Origin: Jaapia argillacea MUCL 33604
Lineage: Eukaryota > Basidiomycota > Agaricomycetes > Jaapiales > Jaapiaceae
DNA: 64,000 nt
Direction: 5' to 3'
NCBI GenBank assembly: GCA_000697665.1
Contig: KL197743.1
Span: forward strand, 168,315-232,314
Shown here one piece after another: positions 22,375 through 34,465 of the stretch. A program made the translations under genes and the position numbers. The notes under the pieces were generated by a model. It did no database searches, was not told the origin of the DNA, and saw only the letters and a list, made by a program, of their open reading frames with translations. The first letter of the stretch is position 1. Each line of letters opens with the position of its first letter.

Positions 22375-23752
22375 GATGGGTGTTGAGAAGTGGGTATGGC
22401 CAGGGAGGTTTCTCTGGCTTGGGAGTCGTATCCAGTCCAATCCAGGGTGGAAGAGGGCTTGTCGTGTGGTGGAGTCGTGCATTGGAGTCGTGCGTGTGAG
22501 TTCAGGACAAGCCATCTCGAGAAGAAGCGCCATTCATTGTTCTCCACTCTGCTTCTCCATACGTAACGTGTAACGGGTAACGGGCGCTTGCTCTCTCCAC
22601 TCGCACTCAGGCTCATTGAGACAATATTGCAACACGAACTCGTGGTGTCGCACTGTGATCCTTGTCCCCCATCTGTGCAAACATAGCCAGATATGCAGTT
22701 GATTTATGTTCAAGGGACTTATCGAGCCAAATACTGACACTATCAACAATGTCTTTTTTAAACATTTGGTTCATTCATTCTAAAGAACATATTCCCTGAG
22801 GTATGTATGCACAGAATATATGAACCCAAGGAGTTGCCCAAGGAGCTCGTCGAAAACGAGGAGCAAATCTGTCTAAGTCGAAGTCACGTGCGGATGTAAG
22901 AAATGGCGCCTGCCAAAATCCGCCCCAATCATCCCAGCCGGTCTTCGACGCTAGTTTACGACGCATGACGCAAGACCGAGCTGGTAACGAGCCTACCCCA
23001 TCTGAGTCAGTATCATGGCCGCTACGACAATGTGCTTTGCGTACCCACCCTACGAGTTGCTGGCTTACAACATTTGTCTGAGTTTGGAACACTATTCCTC
23101 GGTATCATGGCAGCTATGACTGCACGCTTAAAGATGACGTGTGGCTTAGATTGGTATGGTGATGGGTCGTACTGATGATTTCTTTCAAAGGCGTAATGTC
23201 AGAAAATGATGAATTTGTTGAGCCTGTGTCAGTTTTGGTGAGTCTGATTGTGCCATCTCAGTTGTCCATTCTACATTTGTTCAATCTAATGTCTCTGCTG
23301 CCCATAGTCCCGCATGTATCGTTGATTGGCATACTGTTTGCGTCGAGATCCCGTATTTGCGAAGTCTGTGGGTCACTTTCGATTGGTACAACTACGTCTC
23401 ACTCAGCGTCTAGTACTTGTTTCCTGGTCTTGCTGGTTGATGAAGTTACATTGGGTCTTGGGATGGATGTGGTAGATCATATTCAACCTCATCTCCATCC
23501 TGGTGGTGTTCGGCCAATATCATTGAGATATGTATGTTTGTTTTTTGTTCAATTATCACATGCTTACACTATATGCAACAGCCACTATTTATCTCTGCAT
23601 CGCCTCCTCATCTTGTCCTGAACCATCATGGACTCTCTCACAACTCTATACCCACCTCCAACCCATGGCTCATGTACACCATGCTATATGTTTCTTTATC
23701 GAGGCGTATCTTACTGCATCACATGAGTATACTGGTATCGCCCAGCTATTCC
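22375..23752. other. Spacer between the RecQ gene and the Helitron
   Basis: No gene I can support. A minus-strand frame at 22775-23092 has protein-like composition (LASKTGWDDWGGFWQAPFL segment) and could be a lone exon. Local CpG content falls and TG/CA rises going right, marking a compositional change from the DUF6589/RecQ block to the next 30 kb. Confidence 0.4.
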
Positions 23753-23905
23753 TGGCTCTGAAGGCTGCGCAACACAGTCATTCAATGCTTATGATTTGAG
23801 AACTCAGCTCCAAAGGCTGCGCGACGCAGTCGTTCGATGCTTTATGAGTTGAGAACTTGGTTCCGAAGGCTGTGCGACGCAGTCGTTCAGTCCTTTATAA
23901 GGGCC
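23753..23905 (+). repeat. Three tandem copies of a 55-bp unit with an internal hairpin
   Basis: Units start at about 23755, 23811 and 23866 with CT(C/G)(T/C)GAAGGCTG(C/T)GC or a close variant and share GACGCAGTCGTTC and GAGAACT. The core CTGCGCGACGCAG can fold as a 5-bp stem with a 3-base loop. The array lies about 60 bases upstream of the first plausible Helitron start codon, where a promoter or 5' terminal region would be. Confidence 0.7.
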
Positions 23906-23967
23906 TGTGTACTGTATCGTCACCATTCCCCTTCTTGTCGCTGAGTGTCAATATATCAGTGGTGGAC

Positions 23968-26900
23968 ATGATATTCAGATTCGAAGGTGACCTGATAGGT
24001 GAAACGCCGTCTGTTACGGACAATGTTGTATCCAGTCTCCACCTGAACTGTTCCTTCGAGTTTCAACGTGCTGTGTATGACTTGAGTAGTGTTCACAGCC
24101 GTGATATGTACCCTGCAGGCAATATAATGGTGATCGCAAATGTAGACATCATGACTATAATCACGAAATTCAGATATTTGACTAAAGAACATATATCCCA
24201 GATTGCCGAGGTACATAATCTCTGTATCCCAAACAGTAACAAGGTAAAGAAAGAGGATATGATTCATCGTTTTGTGGATCATCAGTGTGATGAGGAATGT
24301 GGTCCGTATTTGCTCTTCTCGACATTAGCATTTCCAGAAGGGATCCATTAGGGACGAATAGATCTGCGATGAACAGATCCACTGACATTCACGATGGGGA
24401 AGATCTCACAGAGGGTTCCTCAGCTAAACGCCAAGAGATTGATTTCGGGGGCGGCATCGCGGAAGAGGACTGCGCCTTCCCTTATTTTGCTACAGATGAC
24501 GTCAAAAATCTCATCATTTCGGAATGGCAGAACACAATGTCACCTTCAGCATTAAAGATAATGGTCTGTGCTGTCTGTGGCTGGCATATGACGAGGGATA
24601 CGATTCAGGTGGTCAACCTGGATAGCATTAATTTTACCCTCCTCAGAAATCCATTCATACTGGAACATCTGCTGCCTATCAAGTATGATGTTAGTAAGTA
24701 CGAAGCAGCCATACTGCATCCTGACAGCCTTGAGCACCTCGACGATAAGGGGGATGTGAGGATGTGCTCATCATGTTATACTGCATTAGTAACAGAGGGT
24801 AAACAGCCAGTGGACTCACTTGCAAACTTCCAGTACTATGTGCTGGATCGTTTGCCGGAAGCTGTCAACCTGGCATTCTGTGAAGTGTCAATGTTTGATA
24901 TCATGTTGATTGCAAAGGCCAGAGCAACTAGAATTATGCACTTATTTTCAGATAAAAAAGACAATCCTGTCGCTGGGGTGAGACGAGATACATCCCAAAG
25001 CTTTTCCAGAGGAAATGTTGCGATAATACCACAGAATTCGGTGAAGCTGAGAGCCCTCTTGCCTCCTGACAGAGGAGAGGTTGCTGATGCGATGTGTGCA
25101 TTGTTTGTGGGAGGGAATACAAAACCCACTAACGAGAATATTTTCAAGCTAAGCCCTGTGTTAGTGTCGAAACAGTGCGTGAAAGTACTTGCAGACTTTC
25201 TAGCCATCCATAATAGGTGGTATAGGTTGTCTGAAACGAGATTCAGTCAGAAGAATTTGGATGACTTGTTTTCTGAACGGGATATGGATCAAGATGAAGC
25301 GATACCCCAGGATGTTGAGATAAGCTTCTTACCAACAAATGACCGCGATCAGTTCGTAAATCATGGATTTGATTGGACGGATAGATGCGGTGACGATAGA
25401 AATGAAGCAGAAGCTGATAATAATGTGCTTGTCATGGAAGCTGTTGGCTACACGGCTGGTGAGCATACTCCTGAGAATTACTGTATTATGAAGGCAAAGG
25501 TGTTGGCGTGGTGCCTGAATCGTCGTAAGTTCATCCGTCTGAGAGGTGGTGCAGACTTGATGAATGATAATGATCCTGCATTGTTGTCTTGCTTGTTCCC
25601 GAATCTTGATCCATGGGGAATAGGTGGATTTATGGAACCTCTGTGTAGAAAAGATCAGAATATAGGATTTGAATGACAACTGATGAATCTGTTGATGCAG
25701 TCTGGATCATTATTCCAGCAAGATCCAATGTTTGCATTTGTATGTTAGAATATCTTGCAAAAGAGAGACGTTATGAAGGATGTTTCCTTTCGAATCAATG
25801 TGAGATCTCATAGAAGGATTGCAGGAGATGTAAATAGGATTGCACCAGGATTACAAGACTTGATCAAGAAATGGGACAAGAATCATCATGCTCCAGTGTC
25901 CAACACACAAGAAAAGAGGGCGTTGAGGGTGCTTAACAAGATGAAGTTGATAGCGAGAGATTTGAGGGGGAGTTGGGGTTACAAGCAATGTCGACATAAT
26001 GAGATCCGTGGTTTGATGAAGTGTTTTGGTTTGCCTGCTATCTTTATCACAGTTAATCCATGTGATGTTCGCGATGTTTTGCTGGGTGTTTTGGGTGGAC
26101 TCACCAAATCTGAGTGGACTTCTATGACATCATCAGAGCGTATGATGTTCATTGCTAAGAATCCAGCCGTCGCTGCACGTTTTTTCGATACAGTGATGGA
26201 GAGTTTCATCCAAGTTATAATTAGATATGGACGAGGGGTGGGTTTGTTGGGTAGGTGCGACACATATTATGGGATGGTTGAAGCCCTGGGAAGAGGGACT
26301 CTGCATTGCCATATGTTGATTTGGTTAAAGGGTAATCCAAGTCCAGATATGCTGTGGGAACAAATGCATGAGGACAATGAGTACAAGGTCAATATATTGA
26401 AATGGATAGAGTCAATTATACGCTGTGAGTTACCTGATATGACGGTGCCGTTATCATCCCAAGAATGTGTGATGCTGTCAAAACCCAGAGTGCGAGAAAA
26501 AGAAGATCCTCGACTTCAGCTTGGTCTGATGATCGACCATAGTATGCCTGAAACCTTTGCTAAGGATTTCAGGTTGTTCATGACTGAGTTAGCCATATAC
26601 TGTAACTGGCATACGCACTCAAATACCTGTTGGAAACATCTGAAACAGGGTGTAGATCCAAAAGATGATGCACACTGTTGCATGCGAATAGATGGACTCA
26701 CTAGATCAATGACTGAAATCGATGTGAATACTCAGACCATCATGTTACAAAGGCTCCATCCATGGATAAACAACTTCAATGATGTTGTCTTGTTCCTACT
26801 GAGGTGCAACATGGATATCAAATTCATAGGCACAGGAGCTGCCATGAAGGCCTTGATATACTATGTGACAGATTACATTACCAAGAGTAGCCTTCCAGTT

Positions 26901-29900
26901 CATGCAGGCTTGAGCGTGTTGTCGTATGCCATCCGCTCCAATGAAGCTCGTTTCGTTAACGACCCTTCGAGTCCTGAAGCCACAAGGGATAGGAGCTTGA
27001 TCACGAAAACGGTGAACGCAATAATGGCGAGACAAGAGTTATCTCACCAGCAGGTCATGAGTTATCTTGTTGGCGGAGGCAACCATTACACCAGTCATAA
27101 GTATAAAATCCTCAAGTGGCATGAATTCGATAGATATTTCAGGAGCATAACTGATGTCAATGGTATTGACAAAGATCCGAATATACCGTCTGATCCATGT
27201 TGACCTGCCACTGCACCTGTGGTGGATAATTTGAGTAGAGATGATGCCACCCAGGGACATACAGCACGGGAACTATCAGACGACGGTCAGTCGCTGAGAG
27301 ACAATGATGCGAACACTGATCATGTGGGAAAGCAGACTAATCCAGAAGATCAGGAATACTTGGATGATGATGAAGAATATGATCCAGCTGATGTGGAGCA
27401 AGTTGTGTTGCAGTTTGCGGATGGAGCCATGTATTCTATGGACCAAGTACAGGACTATCAGTTCCGAAGCGTGGAGAAATTAATAGAAGGCATGTGCCTG
27501 TGGGTGCATACCAAATATGCATTTAAAATCACAGTGAGGGAGGAAGAAAATCGGCTTGAAAATCGGAAGACCAACAGGGGAAGAAAGGCAGGACCGAGAG
27601 GACAATTTATCTTGAGTGACCATCCTCAGTTTGACTTGCATTTGACGAGAGTTAAAGATAAGCTGTATGTGGTGGTGATTCTAGGTCCAAATCTACCCAG
27701 GCAGGATGGTAGTCCAATCGAATATGAGGATTGGTGTAGGGCTATGCTGATCTTATTCAAGCCATGGAGAAATATGTCTGATCTAAAAAAAATAGGTGAA
27801 TCATAGAGTATTGCATTTCATTCACATACATTTGGCGAAAGGGAAAAGTGTCTCATGGAAAATATAGAGACCGAAACTAAATGTAGGGACACTAGGAATG
27901 CATATGAAGCTGGTAGGAGGAGTCAAAGAGATGTACCTATCAATGGAGTAGAGAACGATGGAATGGGTGGTCTTGATAGTTTGGGAGTCACTGTTATGAA
28001 TGATGTTCGTCTCAATGAGCCTAGTTTTGGATGTAGCAATCCTGAAGATCAAGTGACTGACTCACCTAATGTCAAGGATCATTCAATCATACCAGATAGA
28101 GACCAGCTCTTGCTGGATGCGTTGAGCCAGGCGGGTTTGTTCGAGATAGATAGAAAAGACGGTGTTGTCCATGCAGAGCGTAAAGTAATTGAGATGCCTT
28201 TCACAGTTACTGAACAAGATAAGGTGATGATCGATTGCCAAGCCCGGCTTATGACCGAATTGCACAAAAACAAGCGTCCTAAACATTCAGAATTGACTGG
28301 TGAGTGTGTTGAAGACATGGATATTAGTGGGCGAAAGCAATGGCAGGTAAACAAACCTGGGGTTGATGTTTTCCAATTGGAAGATAGAATCATTCTTGCT
28401 CACATAGAAAGGACCTCAAACAACAGCAAGGATCCATACTTCGAATTGGAGACTATTATCGATGAGTTGGGTATCAGAGGAAATGATGAATAAGAGCGTG
28501 CAGTGCGAATGATAGGTGAACATTTTATTTCAAAGAGTACTGAGCAGTTGCTGTTGTATGTGTCGGGAATTGGTGGATCTGGTAAGAGTTATGTGATCAA
28601 AGCGATTGTGGAGTTGTTCAAGAGATGCGGTTACCCAGATGAACTGCTATTGAGCGCACCCACGGGTTGTGCTGCAATACTGATTGATGGTTATACAATC
28701 CATGTGTTGACCTTTTTACCAGAGACTAAGTTTTGTCTGAATCATGAGGCATTAGAGCGTGTATGGAAGCACGTACATTATTTGGTGATAGACAAAGTCT
28801 CAATGATCTTGCCCTTGTTCCTGAGCCAAATCAATCATCATATTGCAAGGGCGCGAGCTCATGATGGTCAAGATCTTGATGTCCCATTTGGTGGTGTGAA
28901 TGTGATCTTCACCAATGATTTTGGTCAACTACCACCAGTGCGATCTCAACCGGTTTTCAGTCATAAGTTGGTGAATGAATTATCATCCAATGTTGCAGAA
29001 ACTGTTAAAGGTCAGTCAGATCTGCATGGAGCGTTTTTATGGAGGCAGATACTGAATGTCATTGAATTGAAGAAGAATTGGAGAGCGATTGAAGACCCCA
29101 ATTTTGTAGATCTGTTGAAATGGATTAGGATTGGCGATGCGAGGGATGGTGTGTCAGAGTGCGCACCCAACGAGAAGTATTATGACAGGTCGGATTATGA
29201 GGTCTTGTGTCAACGAGAACTGATGCTGATGGCTAATCACGATCCAGATCAGTTCGAAAAGTTTAGGGACACACCAATTATAGTGGCCGAAAAGGTATTG
29301 CGAGATCAATTCAACGAGGTCAAAGTAGGACAGTATGCAAAAAGCATTGGTGCTGAATTGCATCATTATCATTCCAGGGACTTCCTGCACAAGACTGTCC
29401 CGTTGACAGGGGAGTTACAAAACCGCATGTGGAGGATGTCATCTACAAAATCGAATGACGCTCTTGGTACTATTCTGATGGTACCCGGAATGAGGGTGAT
29501 GATTACAGAGAATGTGGCTATCAGCAGTAAGATTGTGAATGGTGCAGAGGGTATACTGAGAAACATTGCTTACGAAGAAGATGCAGAAGGTAGACGATTC
29601 GCTGCGTGTGCCTACGTGTATGTGGAAGGATCCAACATACATGCTCCTGGTCTTGACAAGGATGTCGTACCTATCTTACCGGTTAGGACTTCTTTCAAGT
29701 ATAAGAATCCTGGATCTCCTTTATATTCGATAGTGAGACGGCAACTTCCCCTTCTACCTGTGTACTCCTTCACAGACTATAAGAGCCAAGGGCGAACTCT
29801 GAAACGGGTCATCGTTGACTTATCAAGATGTAGGAGTCTACAGAGTGCTTACATGATGTTATCTAGAGCGCCGTCATTAGCAGATGTTGCTGTCTTGCGA

Positions 29901-30020
29901 TGGTTTCCTCCTAATAAGATAAAGAGGCGGTTATCGGAAGAATTCAGGAACGAGTTTGCGCATTTGGGTGAGTTGGACAAGCTGATGAAGATTGTGTTTG
30001 ATAGGTCCCATTGTGCATAG
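23968..30020 (+). pseudogene. Helitron Rep/helicase polyprotein, five nonsense mutations
   Basis: One frame runs from about 24297 to 30020 without indels. An N-terminal segment (LTKEHISQIAEVH, DHQCDEEC) is one frame off before about 24300, so a frameshift lies there. In order: CAVCGWH and MCSSCYTAL zinc-binding pairs (DUF6570-like region), a Helitron-like N domain (GLPAIFITVNPCD), the HUH nickase motif LHCHMLIW near 26301-26320, a tyrosine motif YYVTDYITK near 26857-26880, then a PIF1 helicase with Walker A GIGGSGKS near 28566. Stops: TGA 25674, TAG 25746, TGA 27201, TAG 27804, TAA 28491. Two TAGs sit where family members have Trp, and the TAA where they have Gln, all transitions. The helicase Walker B reads VIDKVSM, with the catalytic Glu of DE replaced by Lys (AAA at 28794), another G-to-A change. 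The element is inactive as it stands. Confidence 0.9.
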
Positions 30021-30529
30021 ATTTGGCAAAGGATGATGTGTGATGAAAGTGAGTGGGTATTGGGAGTGACTGTTGGCCATGCGGTTGGTAGGTGGTTAGG
30101 GTTTAACCATGCTGATGGTCTGCATGGTCTCAATACTGACAAATGGTTCCCACGACCTTCCTAAATGATTGATTGCCAAACCTGGTTGCCGTGATGTCGA
30201 ATTTACCTCTACTTTCTGAACACAGTGTTGATTGTCCTCGTTCTCCAGCATGATACCAGTAATGCATGCGCTACTAACCTGATTCAGGTAGAAGCTGAAC
30301 ACATGTCTGTCAAATGATCTCCCCACTTCCCTTGACTCACCATTGAGGTTCTTTTGGGTGGATCTTTCCTTGGATGGCATCTTCGCTTCACTCTGTGCTG
30401 GTCGGGCCTGATCGGCGAACACAGCAATGCGACCTGAGACCTGTGCATTGGGCGGTGATGACTAACCCTTGAGGGTTTGTATATGATTCAGTCTTACCAT
30501 GTCAATTTTCTAATCTTCACAATGCAATC
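30021..30529. other. Spacer after the Helitron
   Basis: No supported gene. It contains the candidate Helitron 3' hairpin described separately. A minus-strand frame of 108 residues (30096-30422) shows no motif. Confidence 0.4.
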
Positions 30530-31905
30530 ATGCACCTTCCAGTGCAAGATCGTAACACTCCAGCTCCACAATCCAACCACCTCCAGATGGCGACCCATGT
30601 CAGTAATGTTGCTGTCAATGCCTTGCCTGGAGCCTCTGATGGTGTAAAGACTGTTCCTTCATCCCCTACTGATGCGCATCCGTCCACATTGATGCCTTCA
30701 GGGGTGGGGACTGTGTCCACATCCATTGCCATTTCAGTGACGATACCCTCGCATGCTAGTTCACGGTCTCCATCCCTTCCACGCAGTATCTCAAGTACTT
30801 CCTGTGATAGTTTGTCTACACCTTGGCCTTGTGTACCACCTCCACCACTATCCACAATAACAGAAGCTTCTACCCCACCTTCTTTGCGCAGTATCACGAA
30901 TACTACTGTGGATAATAAATCGGATTGGGATTTCACTCCAGATCCTGACGTTTGCCCAGATGACATCCTTTTGGCATATCTCGCCGATCATATGGAACAC
31001 CTGTATTGTTTGTCGTCGCCAACAATCATGGAGAATGTCGAGTGGTACTCTGATGGCGCTGAGGACGTTCTCATTCAGAAACTACAGGGTCCTGAAAGTA
31101 AATTGATCCAGGCAGATGTTTGGCTCATTGGAGAGATATCAAGCGAAGGTTATAGACTATATGTCTGTGGAGGTTGGGATGGACAGTTTGGGGTATTTGA
31201 GAAGGCAAAATCTGTTGGAAGAGTATGTGCTCCTCGCCATCGAATGGTCTGCCATTTGTGGCCTGCTACTATAGCAGGTGCTTGAGTGGTGATGGGTCTC
31301 GATGGAATCGCAGAGTTCCCTGTTCGCAACAACATCATTGAAGGCCATGGCAAGTCCTTCTTAAAGGTCAGACATGCTGTATTTGAAGTGAGTGGAATCA
31401 ATTCACATGTCAATTGAGTGTATTAACATCAGCATCAGATTTCGATGGCTCCTGACAAGGACTCTGAGGTTAACGATGATGATTCTGATGAAGGTCGGTT
31501 ATAATTCAGTTATATTCATTTTAATATTCTGACTGTTATTTAGAAGCTGATTCTGCGTTCAATATGTGCAATTGGGTCTGTCAATCTCCAAACACGACAG
31601 TCCAGTTGCAACAAATCATCGATGAGTGGCAGTACAAGGGTCGACCCATCCCAGTTACTTGACAAAATGGAGGGCTAGTTGTGCCATCTGATTACGAGTT
31701 TGAATTGAAAGGGGCTTTGGTGGAGCTCGGGGTCGCTATCAAGCAAGAGAGGTGGCAGATGAGTCGAACCGATAACTTTTTTGCCAATATCAATTACATT
31801 GTTATCCTACACTCGCCTGGTTATGCTCAGGTTGTCGAATCTCCATACAAGAAAAGTCTTAGGGTTGCTGTTTCTGGTTCGAAAGGGAAGTCTGTGTTGC
31901 GCTGA
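30530..31905 (+). pseudogene. Hypothetical multi-exon protein gene with transition stops
   Basis: Exon chain 30530-31387, 31439-31493, then 31544 onward, joined in frame by introns of about 50 bp with GT-AG ends. The N-terminal 110 residues are Ser/Pro/Thr-rich. A folded-looking region follows (YLADHMEHLYCL, GYRLYVCGGWDGQFGVF). Two in-frame stops interrupt it, TGA at 31283-31285 and TGA at 31660-31662; both are compatible with CGA to TGA. After 31905 a further small exon may continue (basic segment RKRKSPNNGKRAPR near 32060). I do not recognise the family. The adjacent cargo genes share its style of short introns and transition stops. Confidence 0.55.
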
Positions 31906-32659
31906 TTTCTATGACAATGTTCCTCTACATCAATTGTACAATGTATCTAGTTTCTATTGTTTGTACAATCTATGGTTGACTTTCCTCACTTGATTCCCAG
32001 TTTCATCACCTAAGCAGGTCTAGATTGCAAAAACGGCGAGAACAGCAAAACACCGCCAGAAAGAGAAAGAGCCCCAATAATGGAAAAAGGGCGCCAAGGA
32101 TGTTGGACGAGGGCATTCTCCCAGAGATAAACATGACCGAGTACTGGGTCATAGTGGATTTGAGGTTAGCCAGAAGGGGTGGCTCCTATGCTCGCCGTGT
32201 TTGTGTATCTGCACATTAACGGCACCAGCCATCAGACGTCTGTCTCGCAAAGTAGCATGGTTGATTGGCGTGGGAGATATAGGGGTGTATTGTGCCTAGC
32301 ATACAGTCAATTGTACAACTGCTTTCTGTTGGATATCGGCACTTGTAGCCCTTTTCATCAGTCCCTATATTGACCATCAAACCAAGTAACTGGATAACAC
32401 ATCCTGACTGTGTCATTAATTTAGTCCCTTACCAAATGGGGTGAACCTCTTTACTATCATCAGGTTACTTTGGTTGGTTGGTGTTCGAGAATTATTTGGG
32501 CTTCAGCGGACGGCTGAGAATCTGAGTATCCCAGTCGATTTGGGGATGCTGTAAGATCGAGATCATATGCCAATAACTAGTCTCATGGATGTCCTATTCA
32601 TTTGCAAAAAGGTAATGAGTGAAATTTGATATCGCTGTGGTGAGGTTGAGAGTGATATG

Positions 32660-33320
32660 AGAGGAGATAACCATCCTAGTGTTTGGATGGGAAGAAGATC
32701 ATGGTCAGTTGACGTGTAACGTGAGGGCGGTTCCTAGTTCCAAATATTGAACAACGTTGCTGAACATGATATGCTCACTGAGTTAACGTACTGTCTGATG
32801 GTGTCCGTCCGACAAGTGGACAGATTCTTGGCATAAGGGTCGCCGCTCCGGTATTTGGAAGGGATGAAGATTTTGGTCAGTTGATGTACACCATGAGGCC
32901 AGTCCTCTGGTTCACAAATGTTCCTGAAGATGTTCTCGCCTAGTTAGCGCAAGGTCTGATGGTGCCCATCTGATAGGAGGACAGACTCTTGATATAGGGT
33001 GGCCATCCTAGCATTTGGAATGGAAGAAGATTGTGGTGAGCTGACACACATCCTCAGGGTTGTTCTTATGAATCCAAATATTGAACAATGTTCCTGAAGC
33101 TGATATGCTTGCCGAGTTTGTAAGTTCTGATGGTGCCCGTCCGATAGGTGGACAGATTCTTGGTATATGATGGCTGCCTAGCATTTCGAAGAGAAGAAGA
33201 TCATGGTCAGTTGACGCATATCACGAGGGCGGTCATCTTATTACAACTATTGGGCGGCATTCCTGGAGGTATCAAGCTCACTGAGTTGGTGCATTGACGT
33301 ATAATGGTGCCTGTCCCATA
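32660..33320 (+). repeat. Tandem repeat, about 160-171 bp, four copies
   Basis: Successive copies share GTCAGTTGAC-like anchors at about 32705, 32876, 33035 and 33206, followed by CCAAATATTGAACAA-like, CTGATGGTG(C/T)CC and ATAGGTGGACAGATTCTTGG-like blocks. Copies differ by many transitions, so the array is old. No frame is open across the copies. Confidence 0.75.
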
Positions 33321-33364
33321 GGTGGACAAATTATTGAGATTGTTTATGGCCATGTCCAGATCTG

Positions 33365-33800
33365 TAGAGTAAAGTTGTGTCTTCAGGAAGCAGACCTGCA
33401 GGGACGTTCCTTAGATAATGGTAAGAATATGAGCCGAGATGGTCCCATTCTTGGCTGGGCTACGATCATGTCTGGAGTGAGTAAAACCATACCTTTGGGT
33501 CTTGATAAATGCGAGCACGCAGGCCATACAATTCGTGATATCTATGAGATTCCATCTGGCTCCACCGATAACAGGGCGAATGCTTGTATAGTGACTCAGG
33601 CCTGTGGAACACCGCCCCGTGTCTTTGACAAGTGTATCTAGATGGCCACGGACCAAATATTTTGATCAGAGAGACGTCTTTTCATGAAGTAGACTTGTGA
33701 AGACATTCTTATGGCCATCCCTTGAATCTGTAGGGCAGAGTCGAACCTTCAGGAAGCAGACATACAGGCAGATTCCTTAGACAATGATAAGAAAATGCCT
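33365..33800 (+). repeat. Direct repeat pair, about 75 bp
   Basis: Copies at about 33365-33440 and 33726-33800 share ATCTGTAG, CTTCAGGAAGCAGAC, CAGG and TTCCTTAGA(T/C)AATG in the same order. The spacing is about 360 bp. Confidence 0.65.
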
Positions 33801-34004
33801 CTAAATGGATCTACCGCGGAACAGAACATGAGCATGCCCGTTACAAGTGAGCGTAGACTGACAGGTCGCAACAAGTGTGATCCTCTTACCATACAATCCA
33901 GTTTAACGATATGAGTCTGTCCAAATCGATTGATGGCTATACCGCTTCTACTCATCGCGTTGATATTCCTGGCTCCGAAGCCAGGTAACTGCGACAAGGG
34001 TATT

Positions 34005-34290
34005 GCGCATTGGCATACTGAAACTGCTGTGCCTGCAGAAGTGGTACTGTAATCTTGACTGGCTAAAGTCCGAGTGAATATGAGATGACTGCAAAAGTTA
34101 CTGCGTATCAGAACATTGATAGCCATGTGCTTGTGGAAGCAGTGTAGTCTTGATTGGCTAAAGGCTGAGCGAATGTGAGATGACCGTGATAAGGTACTGG
34201 GTATTGGAATACTGATACCAATATGCCTGTTGAAGGAATAGGGTAGTTTTGATTGACTGCATCAGTCGCTGCTGTGATCAGGATGATTCA
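34005..34290 (+). repeat. Tandem repeat, about 95 bp, three copies
   Basis: Copies start near 34010, 34106 and 34201. They share ACTGAAAC/ATTGATAG-type starts, TGCCTG..GAAG, GTAATCTTGACTGGCTAAAG-like and GAGTGAATATGAGATGAC-like blocks. The third copy is partial. The array ends about 175 bp before the start of the nucleotidyltransferase-like gene. Confidence 0.7.
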
Positions 34291-34465
34291 TGGTCGAGCT
34301 ACTGCGTTGCTGTGCATGTCGACACTGCGCAAAGATATGGAGCCACATGCTTGACTGCGACCTGCAGTGTGGGGTATATAACCGAATCCTCTTTCAAGTT
34401 GTAGTAAAGGAATGCATCAAACCCGCCACGAATTTGACTAACCTGCTGTTGTTTGTGACGATAGA

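Larger units (their letters stand above)
23750..30115 (+). mobile_element. Helitron (autonomous type, decayed), approximate limits
   Basis: Defined by the Rep/helicase pseudogene it contains; ends are not firmly located. A candidate 3' end lies about 75-95 bases after the stop codon: GGTTA-GGGTT-TAACC can form a 5-bp stem at 30094-30108, followed three bases later by CTGA at 30112-30115 and then T. Helitron 3' ends are typically a hairpin followed by CTRR, inserted before T. The 5' TC end was not identified. Confidence 0.45.
32220..34465. other. Repeat-rich stretch without supported genes
   Basis: Occupied mostly by the minisatellite-like arrays listed separately (32660-33320, 33365-33800 pair, 34005-34290). 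Short open frames do not persist from one repeat copy to the next, arguing against coding function. Confidence 0.5.

Noticed and set aside
32660-34290. Repeat arrays considered as CRISPR-like
   Set aside because: The genome is eukaryotic, units are 95-171 bp without unique spacers of constant size, and no associated genes exist.
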